This document shows positions 36,001 to 43,550 of a stretch of 64,000 nucleotides of DNA, in pieces (position 1 is the stretch's first letter; the number at the start of each line of letters is the position of its first letter). The stretch is taken from positions 2,007,089 to 2,071,088 of the forward strand of contig NZ_FWEX01000006.1 in the NCBI RefSeq assembly GCF_900170025.1, in the 5' to 3' direction. Under the pieces are notes generated by a model. The model did no database searches. It saw nothing but the letters and a program-made list of their open reading frames with translations, and was not told where the DNA came from. The stretch comes from Nitrospira sp. ND1. GTDB taxonomy: Bacteria; Nitrospirota; Nitrospiria; Nitrospirales; Nitrospiraceae. The translations under genes and the position numbers were made by a program.

Positions 36001-37902
36001 GAGGAACCGGTTTTGCCTCCGGTCGAGCCAACGCAAGCGGCGGTCGTCTCTCCATCGCCAGAACTCGTGGAGGCACCTGCTGAGTCTGTGGCTCCTTCGG
36101 AGGAGCAGGCGCCGCCTCCAACGGCTCAGGTGGTTTCTCCGCCCGACGCGGGTGAGGGGTTGCGGATTCTGTGGGATGACACGTCGTCTAAGCCGACTCC
36201 GAGCGCCTCAACCGGGAACATGCTGACACGCTGGCTCAAGAAGCCCGCAGAACCCGTTCTGGCTGAAGTTGCTGAAGCCACTCCCCCAGCGACCATTCCC
36301 GATGAAGCCCCGACTCTTGTTCCCGCCTTGTCTGTCGAGCAACAGGAGCCCGCCGTTGTGGCGGTGGAACGCCCGCACGACGAACAGGAAACTGTGGCGC
36401 CTATGCCCGTGGACGCGCCCGTTGCTCGCCCCAAGCCGAGTCAGCCTGTCGGCGCCGGCGCGTGGACTCGAATGGGCGAGCTGGTGGCCTCTCTGGTTGG
36501 AGCCGGGGTGTCGACGACCCAATCGTTAGTCGTCATGGTCTTGGCGCTGGTCGGGCTCACGCTGGTACTGATCGGCGGAGCGGTCGGTGTGGTCGCACTG
36601 ACATGGCTGGTCCTGGAGGAGCAGCCCAGCGCGGCCTATCGCACCATGACGTCGGTACCGCAACGTACATTGCAGGATTCCAGCAAGAACGGATATGTCC
36701 TTCTCCTTGGATTCGGTGCAGCGGCGTCTCAGGATCCTGTGCAGGCCGGGATGGACCGGCGCGTTGAGGGGGCCGATCGTGCCTATGCCCACGCTTGCCT
36801 GACCGGTGAGGGAGTATCATCCGGCGGGGATCAGGGGGCTTCGGCGGAGTTGGCGGGCAAGTGGATGAAGACTGCCGATCCGGCGGCGCAGATGCGCGCG
36901 GAGGCGACGGGTGTGAAGGGATGGGCATCCCGGGCCGAGGTCAGCATGGGCCGATACCGGCAGTGGTTGACGAAGCCCTTTGAAGACTGGGGCTATGGAC
37001 AATCGATCACCCCGAACTGTGGTCTGATTCTCCATGCCCATCGACTCTATATCGCCGAGGGGTTTGCGCAGGATGTCGAGGCCGGGGTCACACGACTTGA
37101 GACCGATCTGACGGCCTGGCGGACGGTGTTGGGGCAGGCCAAGACGCTGCCGGTAAAAATGCTGGCCAGTGCTGCGATGAATGATGACATTGTGGTCATG
37201 AGCGGACTCTTGCTCCGGCCTGAACTTGACGACCGGTTCGTCAGCCGATTGGCCAAACTCGCCCGGCCGCTTGAACAGGCAGAGCAGTCGGTCCGTTGGC
37301 CGATGCAGAGTCAGTTCGTGCTGGCCACCAAGACGCTGGACGAAGCGGTGAGCGAGGACCGGTCCGATGCCCGACCGTTCTACGGCTCCGTCGCGGCCGC
37401 GTTGCCGTTGCCGAAGCAGCGCCGGTTCAACGCCTATGCGCAATATTATGAAGCCGCGGGCAAGGCTGCTGCAGAGGGGCGGTACACCGATTTGCCGAAA
37501 CAGTCTCAGTTCGTGCACGCGCCCCCGTATGGGCTCGGGGACATCGTGATGAATCCCATTGAAAGCCTCGTCGGGGTGGATCCCCTTCCGACATGGGAGA
37601 CCTACGCAGGTCGAGTGCTGGAAACGGATGCGCGCTTACGGCTGGCATCCCTGCAGGCCTGGTTACGCCGGACACCACCGGAACAGGACCTGCTCACCAG
37701 AATTGCCAAGGCGGGGCAAGGCGTCTACGACCCCTTCACCGGTTTCCCCATGCTGGTGAATATGAAGAAGGGCGTTCTCTATAGTGTCGGCCAGGACTTG
37801 AAGGACAATGAAGCACAGGATCGGTTCGACCTGGTGGCGCCAATTCCCTCGGTCGCATGGGCCGGTGGAAAGCGGCCTGCAGACGCCGATAAATCCAAGT
37901 AA
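33001..37902 (+). CDS. Large TPR / disordered / membrane protein with repeated MPW(D/E)Q motif
   Basis: 1633 residues, GTG start. A stop lies four codons upstream and no ATG precedes the TPR part, so this start is forced. Residues 1-30 are very basic. TPR-like helices cover about 30-200. Residues 205-1165 are low complexity (Pro, Glu, Ala, Val) and contain a motif MPW-D/E-Q-I/V/M-E at 226, 370, 439, 540 and 681, with weaker copies at 500 (MPFEEM) and 603 (SWEEI). One membrane helix lies near 1175-1207, followed by a folded C-terminal part of about 420 residues that should be outside the cytoplasm. It resembles FimV-like organisers in layout, not in sequence. Function unknown. Confidence 0.8.
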   Translation: MRSDKKSPLKSDKKVPPKVQKKGSIGFNKKSALLEDAITQMNAGKYGRASSALKDLLALDPLNAEARRLFATLHLRLGSLMSARTAFESLAREAMERQDYWLAESLLREYLTAGPRYVPFLEMLGRVYEEKGDVMAAVAEYGKAVEVLLEDPDTDHPNRASDLFVRIRSLAPGSPVAFRFAAMFDTVTGQVLQVTPQPPVVDSINETAHAPALIETPPVTDSAVVMPWEQMETASSDVPRQQEIQVSAVEQSPEVIAFTTTSSTLEAVTEDLLQAKPEESLSVTLPVDSPQESEVQPQSESSVSAVTSAVESVQAAGESDPPVLEVDPASIESAEIASASVAEVFTPTMDASAKTGPDSVATLSAHSAPMPWDQVEEAAGIIPPQPEGPAATPADIAPPPSGEVGLTPSVAESPAPSIEVLTQSSGHPIATAPASPAPMPWDQIEEVAVVIPSPPSSPEPVIVDAESLPPTQSEVSTLPLAELAPFQPVEPEPPAAAAPMPFEEMDLEAPVSEPIAPTIEVLTQVSSHPIAQAPTSPAPMPWDQIEEAAGAVDPRTETLMEPGTDEVEKAIESPAPNQAAEVSQAAESVSSSRPSELTSSGLSWEEILAAVAAMQTSPAPAQTLSDGEQKPASDAAVQEQTAGALTAPPAPPEEESPLFEATVPDIPADQAGAATTLSAPMPWEQIEVDDVTIPRQEPEPEFGPAFAEGVVAVQDSTVAWPAAPDVTEATVAGEACLAETVADRPVEPIATVTAELRILSPDAPTKAPEDSIRIPVEPYKAVEVPTPDTVPEAEQPAESTIDRAVEAPLRLADSESVVATSLEEPPPASVEPVTEFAIAVNTDVTPMEPEQVTVEEPQAPVGEAVAELPSEPVLPVEQPAEILRAQEVRVELAPEALAESRVPAATPSLADEKPVAGAEPVAPDAPLSPVVLGVTPQAEPEMALTDQEPSSPSAAEAREVDTVPISESIVPPVEASLNPVAPSPEAASLPPSPLPIIVATEEPVLPPVEPTQAAVVSPSPELVEAPAESVAPSEEQAPPPTAQVVSPPDAGEGLRILWDDTSSKPTPSASTGNMLTRWLKKPAEPVLAEVAEATPPATIPDEAPTLVPALSVEQQEPAVVAVERPHDEQETVAPMPVDAPVARPKPSQPVGAGAWTRMGELVASLVGAGVSTTQSLVVMVLALVGLTLVLIGGAVGVVALTWLVLEEQPSAAYRTMTSVPQRTLQDSSKNGYVLLLGFGAAASQDPVQAGMDRRVEGADRAYAHACLTGEGVSSGGDQGASAELAGKWMKTADPAAQMRAEATGVKGWASRAEVSMGRYRQWLTKPFEDWGYGQSITPNCGLILHAHRLYIAEGFAQDVEAGVTRLETDLTAWRTVLGQAKTLPVKMLASAAMNDDIVVMSGLLLRPELDDRFVSRLAKLARPLEQAEQSVRWPMQSQFVLATKTLDEAVSEDRSDARPFYGSVAAALPLPKQRRFNAYAQYYEAAGKAAAEGRYTDLPKQSQFVHAPPYGLGDIVMNPIESLVGVDPLPTWETYAGRVLETDARLRLASLQAWLRRTPPEQDLLTRIAKAGQGVYDPFTGFPMLVNMKKGVLYSVGQDLKDNEAQDRFDLVAPIPSVAWAGGKRPADADKSK

Positions 37903-38463
37903 CCCGATCCCTTCAACCACATTCTGGACTGCTGCTGACCCTCCCTCCCACCTTCCCTTTTTCTGCCCGGTCAACCGGAAGCATCCTGGTGCGTTGTCCT
38001 CTCCTAGCCCGGACTATTCATGAATACCTGCTCCGGCGTCCGATCCTCTCGCCCGGCGAGGGTTTTCTCGTTCGGCCTCCTCGACGGACTGCGAGTACGC
38101 CTGCGTCGGCCTCACGTGCGAGCAGCCTCGGCGGGCTTCCGTCTCGAACGCCTCGCGACGGCATTCATGAATAATCCGGGCTAGTCGGTTTGGATGCGGT
38201 TTTCCAAAAGGGGGAGAGGGTGTGACTATCCACAGACGAGAAGAGGGGATGGTCGGCGATGCCATGGTGCATTGCCTGCCTTTCCTTGATTTCACGGTCG
38301 TTCGGGTCGAGAATCGAACCGACCTCAGATTCCCCGGGGCCACCCGTATCTGCGTTCGTAGAAGTGCTCAATATGGGACTTGCCCGCAGCAGGCGGTCCT
38401 CGTGTCGGCAGGTATTGGAGATTGCGGTCTGGCAGGTTGCCGCGTGGAAGTGGATAGGCGGGA
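37903..38463. other. Intergenic region, 561 bases, mostly a repeat element
   Basis: The stretch holds repeat element B (38004-38184). To its right, 38185-38463 has open frames with no ribosome site or protein features; I would expect the promoter of the sigma cassette at its right end. I see no gene. Confidence 0.5.
38004..38184. repeat. Palindromic intergenic repeat, element B with 22-bp inverted ends
   Basis: The left end CTAGCCCGGACTATTCATGAAT and the complement of the right end ATTCATGAATAATCCGGGCTAG match at 21 of 22 positions, and the inner ten bases ATTCATGAAT are themselves a palindrome. The 137-base interior has the TTCTCG-TTCG, CTCGACG, GTACGCCTGCG and CGGCCTC order found in copies A and C. 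No transposase or reading frame is inside. Confidence 0.7.
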
Positions 38464-39081
38464 ATGAACGGCTGTCATTCCCAGATTGCCGTCGATGGAC
38501 AGCCAGGCAGTCTGTGCCTGGGTGAGAGGGTGGGATCACTGGATCGAACCCAGGCATTGGATCGGTTCCTGGCAGGGATTGAGCGGCGCGCATTCCGCAT
38601 GGCACATATTGCCACGGGGAATAAGGATGAGGCGCTCGATCTGGTGCAGGATGCCATGTTGAAGCTGGCGCACAAGTACGGCGAACGGGCCGAGGAGGAG
38701 TGGGGCCCGCTGTTCCACTGTATTCTGCAGAGCCGCATCCGCGACTGGTACCGCCGCGAGAGGGTGCGCAACCGCCTGCGGGAATTTTTCCGCAGCCCTC
38801 ACGATGAGGAGGAGGGGGAGGATCCCCTGGGGCAAATTGCCGATTCGACCGCCGTGGCGCCGGATGAGGACGTGCAGCGTAAACGTGCTTGTGCGGAACT
38901 GGATGTGGCGTTGCGAGCCCTTCCGCTGCGACAGCAGCAGGCGTTTCTGTTACGCATTTGGGAAGAACTGGATGTCGCGCAAACGGCTCAAGCTATGGGC
39001 TGTTCGCAAGGCAGTGTCAAAACGCATTTGTTCCGGGCGTTGCAGGTGTTGCGAACGCGATTGGGAGCGCATTGGCCATGA
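38464..39081 (+). CDS. ECF sigma factor heading a DUF3619/DUF3106 cassette
   Basis: About 205 residues. Region 2 is DRFLAGIERRAFRMAHIATGN followed by DEALDLVQDAMLKLAHKY and ILQSRIRDWYRRERVR; region 4 is ALPLRQQQAFLLRIWEEL then MGCSQGSVKTHLFRALQVLRTRL. An acidic linker (DEEEGEDPLGQ) separates them. ATG 38464 is used; the first 20 residues do not look conserved, and a GTG at 38530 is an alternative. Its stop overlaps the next gene by 4 bases (ATGA), so it is translated with its probable regulator. Target promoters unknown. Confidence 0.88.
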   Translation: MNGCHSQIAVDGQPGSLCLGERVGSLDRTQALDRFLAGIERRAFRMAHIATGNKDEALDLVQDAMLKLAHKYGERAEEEWGPLFHCILQSRIRDWYRRERVRNRLREFFRSPHDEEEGEDPLGQIADSTAVAPDEDVQRKRACAELDVALRALPLRQQQAFLLRIWEELDVAQTAQAMGCSQGSVKTHLFRALQVLRTRLGAHWP

Positions 39082-39437
39082 ACGAACGATCGGATGAACA
39101 ACGGGATCCGCTCGCGGTTGCGGCGAAACACCTCCTCGATCGCAGTGTGCAGGATCTCGATCAGAAGACAGTGCTGTCGGTGCAGCGGGCCAGACTGGCT
39201 GCGCTGGACGCGGCTTCGCGGCGCCGGCAACCTTGGCTTCGGTGGGCCGGGGGTGTGGCGCTGGCATCGATGGCCACGCTGATGGTCACCATCTGGCTGT
39301 GGCAATCCAACGGAGCGAATCACTCCCACCTCCTGCTCGAAGATCTCGAACTGATGCAATCCCCTGAAAATATCGAATTGTCGGAAGATCTCGAATTTTA
39401 CAACTGGCTGGCCGATGGCACCGCCACGACCGGCTAG
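39078..39437 (+). CDS. Single-pass membrane protein, DUF3619-like probable anti-sigma factor
   Basis: 119 residues, start overlapping the sigma stop. An N-terminal cytoplasmic part of about 50 residues (including LLDRSVQDLDQKTVLSVQ), one membrane helix (GGVALASMATLMVTIWLW) and an acidic outer tail (LLEDLELMQSPENIELSEDL). The segment LDQKTVLSVQRARLAAL is characteristic of DUF3619 proteins that sit next to RpoE-like sigma factors in betaproteobacteria. Its place and topology make an anti-sigma role likely; this is not proved by sequence. Confidence 0.7.
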   Translation: MNERSDEQRDPLAVAAKHLLDRSVQDLDQKTVLSVQRARLAALDAASRRRQPWLRWAGGVALASMATLMVTIWLWQSNGANHSHLLLEDLELMQSPENIELSEDLEFYNWLADGTATTG

Positions 39438-39741
39438 TCCTTGGCTGTGGCTCGGTCTGTGTCTGTGTGCCTCACTGGCCCAGGCAGCTCCGGAGCCGGC
39501 GCCGCGACCGGAAGAGGTCGATGTCGATGTTCTCGACTTTCTGGGATCCTGGCAGAACGACTCCGGCCGCTGGGTGGATCCATTCCAAATTGGTGAGGAT
39601 CTTCCCAGAGACGAACGTCCGACTTCGAAGGACGATACGAGAGACCCAGCGACAAGTCCTCGAAGACCGTCGAAGGGCGGCGAGCAGAAGCGTAATTTGA
39701 ACGTGCCACCTGATCCGATGAGGATGCAGACCGGACCATGA
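39415..39741 (+). CDS. Small exported protein of unknown function
   Basis: 108 residues. The signal peptide is LWLGLCLCASLAQA, then a Pro/Asp/Glu-rich mature part with no fold I can recognise, apart from the DVLDFLGSW segment near residue 40. Its start lies inside the end of the previous gene (23-base overlap) and its end overlaps the next start by 4 bases, so it is tightly embedded in the operon. In related sigma/DUF3619 operons a small secreted gene of this kind (often DUF3379 or DUF4880-like) fills this slot. Confidence 0.55.
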   Translation: MAPPRPASPWLWLGLCLCASLAQAAPEPAPRPEEVDVDVLDFLGSWQNDSGRWVDPFQIGEDLPRDERPTSKDDTRDPATSPRRPSKGGEQKRNLNVPPDPMRMQTGP

Positions 39742-40244
39742 GAGCGTTGCTGGTGTGTGTAATCGTGCTGGCATGCGGCGTGGCCTCTGCCGGGGCGCAG
39801 GGCGATTCGGCGGGCGTGCCGTGGAGCCAGTTGAGCCCCGGCGAGCAGCAACTACTGCAACGGTTCAGTGACAACTGGGATCAGCTGCCCCCGCGTAAAC
39901 AACAACGGTTGCGTAACGGGGCGCAGCAGTGGGGGACGATGACGCCGGAAGAGCGTCAGGAAGCCAAGCAACGGTTCAAACAATGGCGGACGCTTCCGCC
40001 GGAGCAGCAGCAACAGCTACGCGAGCGGTATCAGCAGTTCCGCCAGCTTCCCCCTGAGCAACGCGAGTCGGTGCGCGATGCCCGGCGGTGGTTCAGGTCC
40101 CTCCCACCCGAACAGCGGAAAGAACTGCGGGAAAAATTCAAACACATGTCACCGGAGGAACGGCGCGCGTACCGGCGTGAACTTCGTCGTCAGTATGGCG
40201 GGAATGTCGGTGGGCAGGCCCCCGGCGGATCGTCGGCGCCGTAA
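39738..40244 (+). CDS. Exported DUF3106-like protein with QQ-rich helical repeats
   Basis: 168 residues. A signal peptide ends at GAQG. The rest is a run of five or so related helices with the pattern L-(S/P)-P-(G/E)-(E/Q)-QQ-x-L-(L/R)-x-(R/E)-(F/Y): for example LSPGEQQLLQRF, LPPRKQQRLRNG, LPPEQQQQLRERY and LPPEQRKELREKF. This is the form of DUF3106 proteins, which sit next to sigma and DUF3619 genes in other bacteria. A periplasmic chaperone-like or sensing role is a guess. Confidence 0.75.
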   Translation: MRALLVCVIVLACGVASAGAQGDSAGVPWSQLSPGEQQLLQRFSDNWDQLPPRKQQRLRNGAQQWGTMTPEERQEAKQRFKQWRTLPPEQQQQLRERYQQFRQLPPEQRESVRDARRWFRSLPPEQRKELREKFKHMSPEERRAYRRELRRQYGGNVGGQAPGGSSAP

Positions 40245-40294
40245 CGGTTGAGGTGTTTCGCTCGGACTCCCTGGGGGACGCTCTTCATGAGGAC

Positions 40295-41269
40295 CTAGCG
40301 GGGAGTAGATTCAGGGGCTGAATCCGGGGGATTTGTCCGGTTGTCCTTCACATAGACGCTGCCGGGCCGGCTCTTGGCGACCTTCTTCAATTCCGAGGCA
40401 ATCTTACTGACATCTCCCGGGTGGGAGATGTCGCGATGTTCGTTCGTCACCAGGGCGATGGACAAACTCATAATGGGAAATCGTTCGTGGTTGCCGCGGC
40501 GGTCGACGGAGTCGATGAACCCTGCCTGTCGATCTTCCGGATCGTAGAAATCCGGAATGACCAGGTCGAACCGCTTGATGAGAGTCTGGCAAATCGCATC
40601 GATGGCGGAGGGAGCGCTCATGAACACAAAGTCGTCTCCACCCACATGCCCGACGAATCCGTCGGTACCGGTCAGTTCGCTGACCACGGTCGTGAGGATT
40701 CGGCAGGTGACTACCAGGACTTCGTCGCCGCGGGCATAGCCATACCGGTCGTTGAACGATTTGAAGTTGTCGATATCCAGATAGGCCAAGGCGAAGGGTG
40801 CCCGGCTTTCGATGCGCGCGGTCGTTTCATGGAGAATCGTGCTGTTGCCGGGGAGTCTGGTGAGGGGATTGGCGTCCAGCGAGCGTTCAAGCCGGCTCAG
40901 GCAGAGGCGCACCCGTTGCGGCACTTCGTCGGGACGGTAGGGCACGGCGATATAGTCGTCCACCCCGAGCGTCGCCCAATCCAAATCGTTGACCCGGATA
41001 TCACGCACCAGGATGATCAGGGGCAACCGTCCCAGGAAGGGGTCGGCGCGCAAGTCCCGGGCTAACGTGTCTGCCGAGCGGCCGTTGGTGCCTTCGGCGG
41101 CGAGCACGAGACAGGGCGGATCATGCACCAGTTCGTGCATCGCCAGGCGGCCCGCATCCGCTGCCACCACCGTAAATCCAGACCGGTTCAGCCCGGTCGT
41201 TAACCGCTCGATTTCAAGCGGATCGCTGTGCAGCAACAAAATGCGCCGATTCGATGGAGACCCGCTCAT
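40295..41269 (-). CDS. GGDDF (diguanylate cyclase-type) protein with a degenerate receiver
   Basis: 324 residues. Residues 7-120 look like a CheY-like receiver (RILLLHSDPLEIERLTTGL), but the phospho-acceptor Asp position reads CLVLAAEG and the Lys position reads DDYIAVPYRP, so it cannot be phosphorylated in the normal way. From 130 on is a GGDEF domain: NPLTRLPGN, YLDIDNFKSFNDRYGYARGD and signature GGDDF at 210-214; no RxxD inhibition site precedes it. It may make c-di-GMP or serve as a receptor. Start ATG 41269 overlaps the HDOD stop by 4 bases; the open frame upstream is not coding. Confidence 0.85.
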   Translation of the reverse strand: MSGSPSNRRILLLHSDPLEIERLTTGLNRSGFTVVAADAGRLAMHELVHDPPCLVLAAEGTNGRSADTLARDLRADPFLGRLPLIILVRDIRVNDLDWATLGVDDYIAVPYRPDEVPQRVRLCLSRLERSLDANPLTRLPGNSTILHETTARIESRAPFALAYLDIDNFKSFNDRYGYARGDEVLVVTCRILTTVVSELTGTDGFVGHVGGDDFVFMSAPSAIDAICQTLIKRFDLVIPDFYDPEDRQAGFIDSVDRRGNHERFPIMSLSIALVTNEHRDISHPGDVSKIASELKKVAKSRPGSVYVKDNRTNPPDSAPESTPR

Positions 41270-42102
41270 AAGTAGTCGTCGATGGTCTGGAACTCTTCCG
41301 TCGCCTGGGTAAGGCAGTGGGCGAGGCTCTGCGCATCCAGGCCCACCAGATCCCAGGCTTGCCGGGACAGCGGCGGGACCAGGTTGTCGCCGGGATTGCC
41401 GCAGGCCAGACCCTTCACCAATACATCGGCGACGTGCACGATGGCAGTTTGGAGCTTCGCGTCCTGAGCAGCCGCAGGAGTGTGGTGGTGGAGAATGGGC
41501 TCGCGAAGGCTGGTCGGAAGGTGCCAGGCGCTCGCGAGCCAGCCTCCGACATCGGCATGGGTCACCTCGAACAATTCCTGCTCCACGTCCATCAGGGGCT
41601 GGGACGTGTTGCGGGTCACGGCGGTGATCCGTTGGCCGACATCGGGCCATTTGACGTACAGCACGACTTTGCCGATGTCGTGCAAGAGCCCGGCGACAAA
41701 CACTTCCTCGGGATTTTTCATGGCCGCCTTGGTGCCCAGAATGTGTGCGGTCATCGCGACTCCCAGTGAGTGTCGCCAGAGTTCGTTCATGCCGGCGTTC
41801 CGCATCATGTCGAAGGCAGTCGCGCAAAGCGTGAGGCCCTTCACCACGTTCAAGCCCAGGACCACTACGGCGTGGGCGACCGACGCAATACGCGAAGGAA
41901 ATCCATAAAATGGCGAATTGGCAAGCCGCAAAACTTTGGCGGACAGCACTTGGTCTTTTTCGATTAGAGTTCCGATCTCTTCCGCCGATACGTTGGGGCG
42001 GCCGATCATGGAGGCCAGTTTCTGGACGACATGCGGGAGGGTCGGTAACTCACCGACTTGCTCGATTCGTCGGTGGAGATCAATTTTCCTTGAAGGATTC
42101 AT
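41266..42102 (-). CDS. HDOD-domain signalling protein
   Basis: 278 residues. The HDOD fold is seen in LPTLPHVVQKLASMI, IEKDQVLSAKVLRLANSPFYG, HAVVVLGLNVVKGLTL and VAGLLHDIGKVVLY. Most HDOD proteins lack enzyme activity and act as partners in c-di-GMP pathways, chemotaxis or stress responses. Start ATG 42102 overlaps the upstream gene's stop by 4 bases, and its stop overlaps the GGDDF protein, so three genes are translationally coupled. Confidence 0.88.
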   Translation of the reverse strand: MNPSRKIDLHRRIEQVGELPTLPHVVQKLASMIGRPNVSAEEIGTLIEKDQVLSAKVLRLANSPFYGFPSRIASVAHAVVVLGLNVVKGLTLCATAFDMMRNAGMNELWRHSLGVAMTAHILGTKAAMKNPEEVFVAGLLHDIGKVVLYVKWPDVGQRITAVTRNTSQPLMDVEQELFEVTHADVGGWLASAWHLPTSLREPILHHHTPAAAQDAKLQTAIVHVADVLVKGLACGNPGDNLVPPLSRQAWDLVGLDAQSLAHCLTQATEEFQTIDDYL

Positions 42103-42434
42103 GCCGATGGCGTCGCCTCCGGATTGTCGCTGATTCCATGCGTGGTTCGAAGGTGGAGACGAATTGCCTCGCGCAGTAGACATTGAATCGGATCCTGGGC
42201 CACCAGTCGAAAGCGGTGGTCGAGCTCGGCTTCCAGCTCGTCGAGCGTCTTGCCGCTCGCGTCACCCGCCTCCCCCTCCACATAGACGGACGTCAGGCCG
42301 AGGCGCTGCAATCGGGAGAGGGTCGCTTCATCCAACTCGGCGCCGACAGGAAGCACCACCAACCCTGCATTGTTGGTGACAGGTTTGGCGAGAATCATGC
42401 CCGTTGTGAGTTCTTCGATGACGACGCGCTTCAT
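42099..42434 (-). CDS. Small protein upstream of HDOD, possible HD-GYP N-terminal-like module
   Basis: 111 residues. It begins MKRVVIEELTTGMILAKPV and goes on with AGLVVLPVGAELDEATLSRLQRLG, a pattern found at the N-terminus of many HD-GYP and related phosphodiesterases. The last 40 residues hold a helical segment (LDHRFRLVAQDPIQCLLREAI). As a separate chain it could be a binding partner of the HDOD protein it overlaps by 4 bases. First gene of a three-gene operon. The domain similarity is my reading and not firm. Confidence 0.6.
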   Translation of the reverse strand: MKRVVIEELTTGMILAKPVTNNAGLVVLPVGAELDEATLSRLQRLGLTSVYVEGEAGDASGKTLDELEAELDHRFRLVAQDPIQCLLREAIRLHLRTTHGISDNPEATPSA

Positions 42435-42692
42435 GGGTGCGCTCGCGTGTGTTCGATACGTTCACCTGGGAGGTCAGTCACAATGGCATTCCCTGTGGGG
42501 ACGATTCGCCCCTCCGGACATGAGGGCGTCCGTGTGGTCTCTATCGGAGTAAACTCCACCGATCTTGAGGGGGCCGAAGGGGCTGGGTGACCGGCGGCTC
42601 ACTGGAAGTCCGGCACGACTTGACAGGATGGGGGACATTCCACAGAATCGGGTGATTTGTCAGAGGCTGTGGTTTCAAGAAGGGAGTGCGAG

Positions 42693-43376
42693 ATGAAGAG
42701 CGAGATTTTGTATCCCGGGGCCTTTCCGATGGTGCGTGTGTATCTGAACGAAGGCGAGACGGTGAAGGCCGAATCCGGCGCCATGGTAGCGGCCTCGCCG
42801 ACGATCGATATCGAAAGCAAGATGGAAGGCGGTTTTCTGGGCGCGTTATCGCGGAAGATGCTGAGCGGCGAGAAATTTTTTTTCCAGACGCTGCGCGCCA
42901 GCCGCGGAGCGGGAGAAGTGCTCCTGGCCCCGACGGTGCCCGGCGAAATTGTATTGCTGGATCTCGATGGCGTGAATGAATACATGGTGCAGAAGGATGG
43001 GTTTCTGGCCGGCGCGGAAGGAGTGAAGATCGAAAGCAAGATGCAAAGTCTCACGCGCGGCTTGCTGGGCGGAGAAGGGTTTTTTATCCTGAAGATCGGC
43101 GGGACCGGTCAGCTGATCCTGAACAGCTTCGGGGCGATCCACAAAATTGAGCTGAAGCCGAACGAAGAGTACATCGTCGATAACAGCCATCTTGTCGCCT
43201 GGACTTCCACCACCACGTACAATATCGAAAAGGCTTCCTCCGGCTGGATTGCCAGCCTGACGTCGGGTGAAGGACTGGTGTGCCGGTTCCGTGGTCCCGG
43301 CGTGGTCTACATTCAAAGCCGCAATCCCGGAAGCTTCGGGAATTGGATCAGACAATTCATCCCCGTCTCTGAGTAG
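42693..43376 (+). CDS. AIM24/TIGR00266 family protein
   Basis: 227 residues with a right-handed beta structure built of short repeats: VYLNEGETVKAESGAMVAAS, GGFLGALSRKMLSGEKFFFQ and GLLGGEGFFILKIGG. This matches the bacterial AIM24-like family; mitochondrial AIM24 supports inner-membrane organisation, while the bacterial role is unknown. AAGGGAG precedes ATG 42693. It is followed 10 bases after the stop by repeat element C. Confidence 0.85.
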   Translation: MKSEILYPGAFPMVRVYLNEGETVKAESGAMVAASPTIDIESKMEGGFLGALSRKMLSGEKFFFQTLRASRGAGEVLLAPTVPGEIVLLDLDGVNEYMVQKDGFLAGAEGVKIESKMQSLTRGLLGGEGFFILKIGGTGQLILNSFGAIHKIELKPNEEYIVDNSHLVAWTSTTTYNIEKASSGWIASLTSGEGLVCRFRGPGVVYIQSRNPGSFGNWIRQFIPVSE

Positions 43377-43386
43377 CGGCCGACTG

Positions 43387-43510
43387 GCGGGCGCTGAAAA
43401 CGCCTGCCAACTTTGTTCTCGGTTCGAAAAAATCCTCAACGTACCCCAGAGGGTACGCCTCCGGTTTTTTCTCGCCTGCGGCCGCGTTGGCCGCCGTTTT
43501 GAACGCCCGC
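43387..43510. repeat. Palindromic intergenic repeat, copy C
   Basis: The 124-base element begins 10 bases after the AIM24 stop. Ends GCGGGCGCTGAAAACGCCTG and the complement of GGCCGCCGTTTTGAACGCCC match at most positions. The centre has a GTACCC-CAGA-GGGTAC hairpin followed by CCTCCGGTTTTTT, which may also end transcription. It shares end sequences and the GTTCTCG-TTCG and CCTC(A)ACGTAC core with copy A (2792-2909). Confidence 0.72.
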
Positions 43511-43550
43511 TTCACAGACACGATTTTTTCATGAGGAAAGTCCAAGTCCG

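Noticed and set aside
40295-41827. A 510-codon open frame containing the GGDDF protein
   Set aside because: The part upstream of 41269 is the antisense-like shadow of the HDOD gene; it is full of Arg/His/Pro and has no domain. The start at 41269 overlaps the HDOD stop in the usual coupled way.
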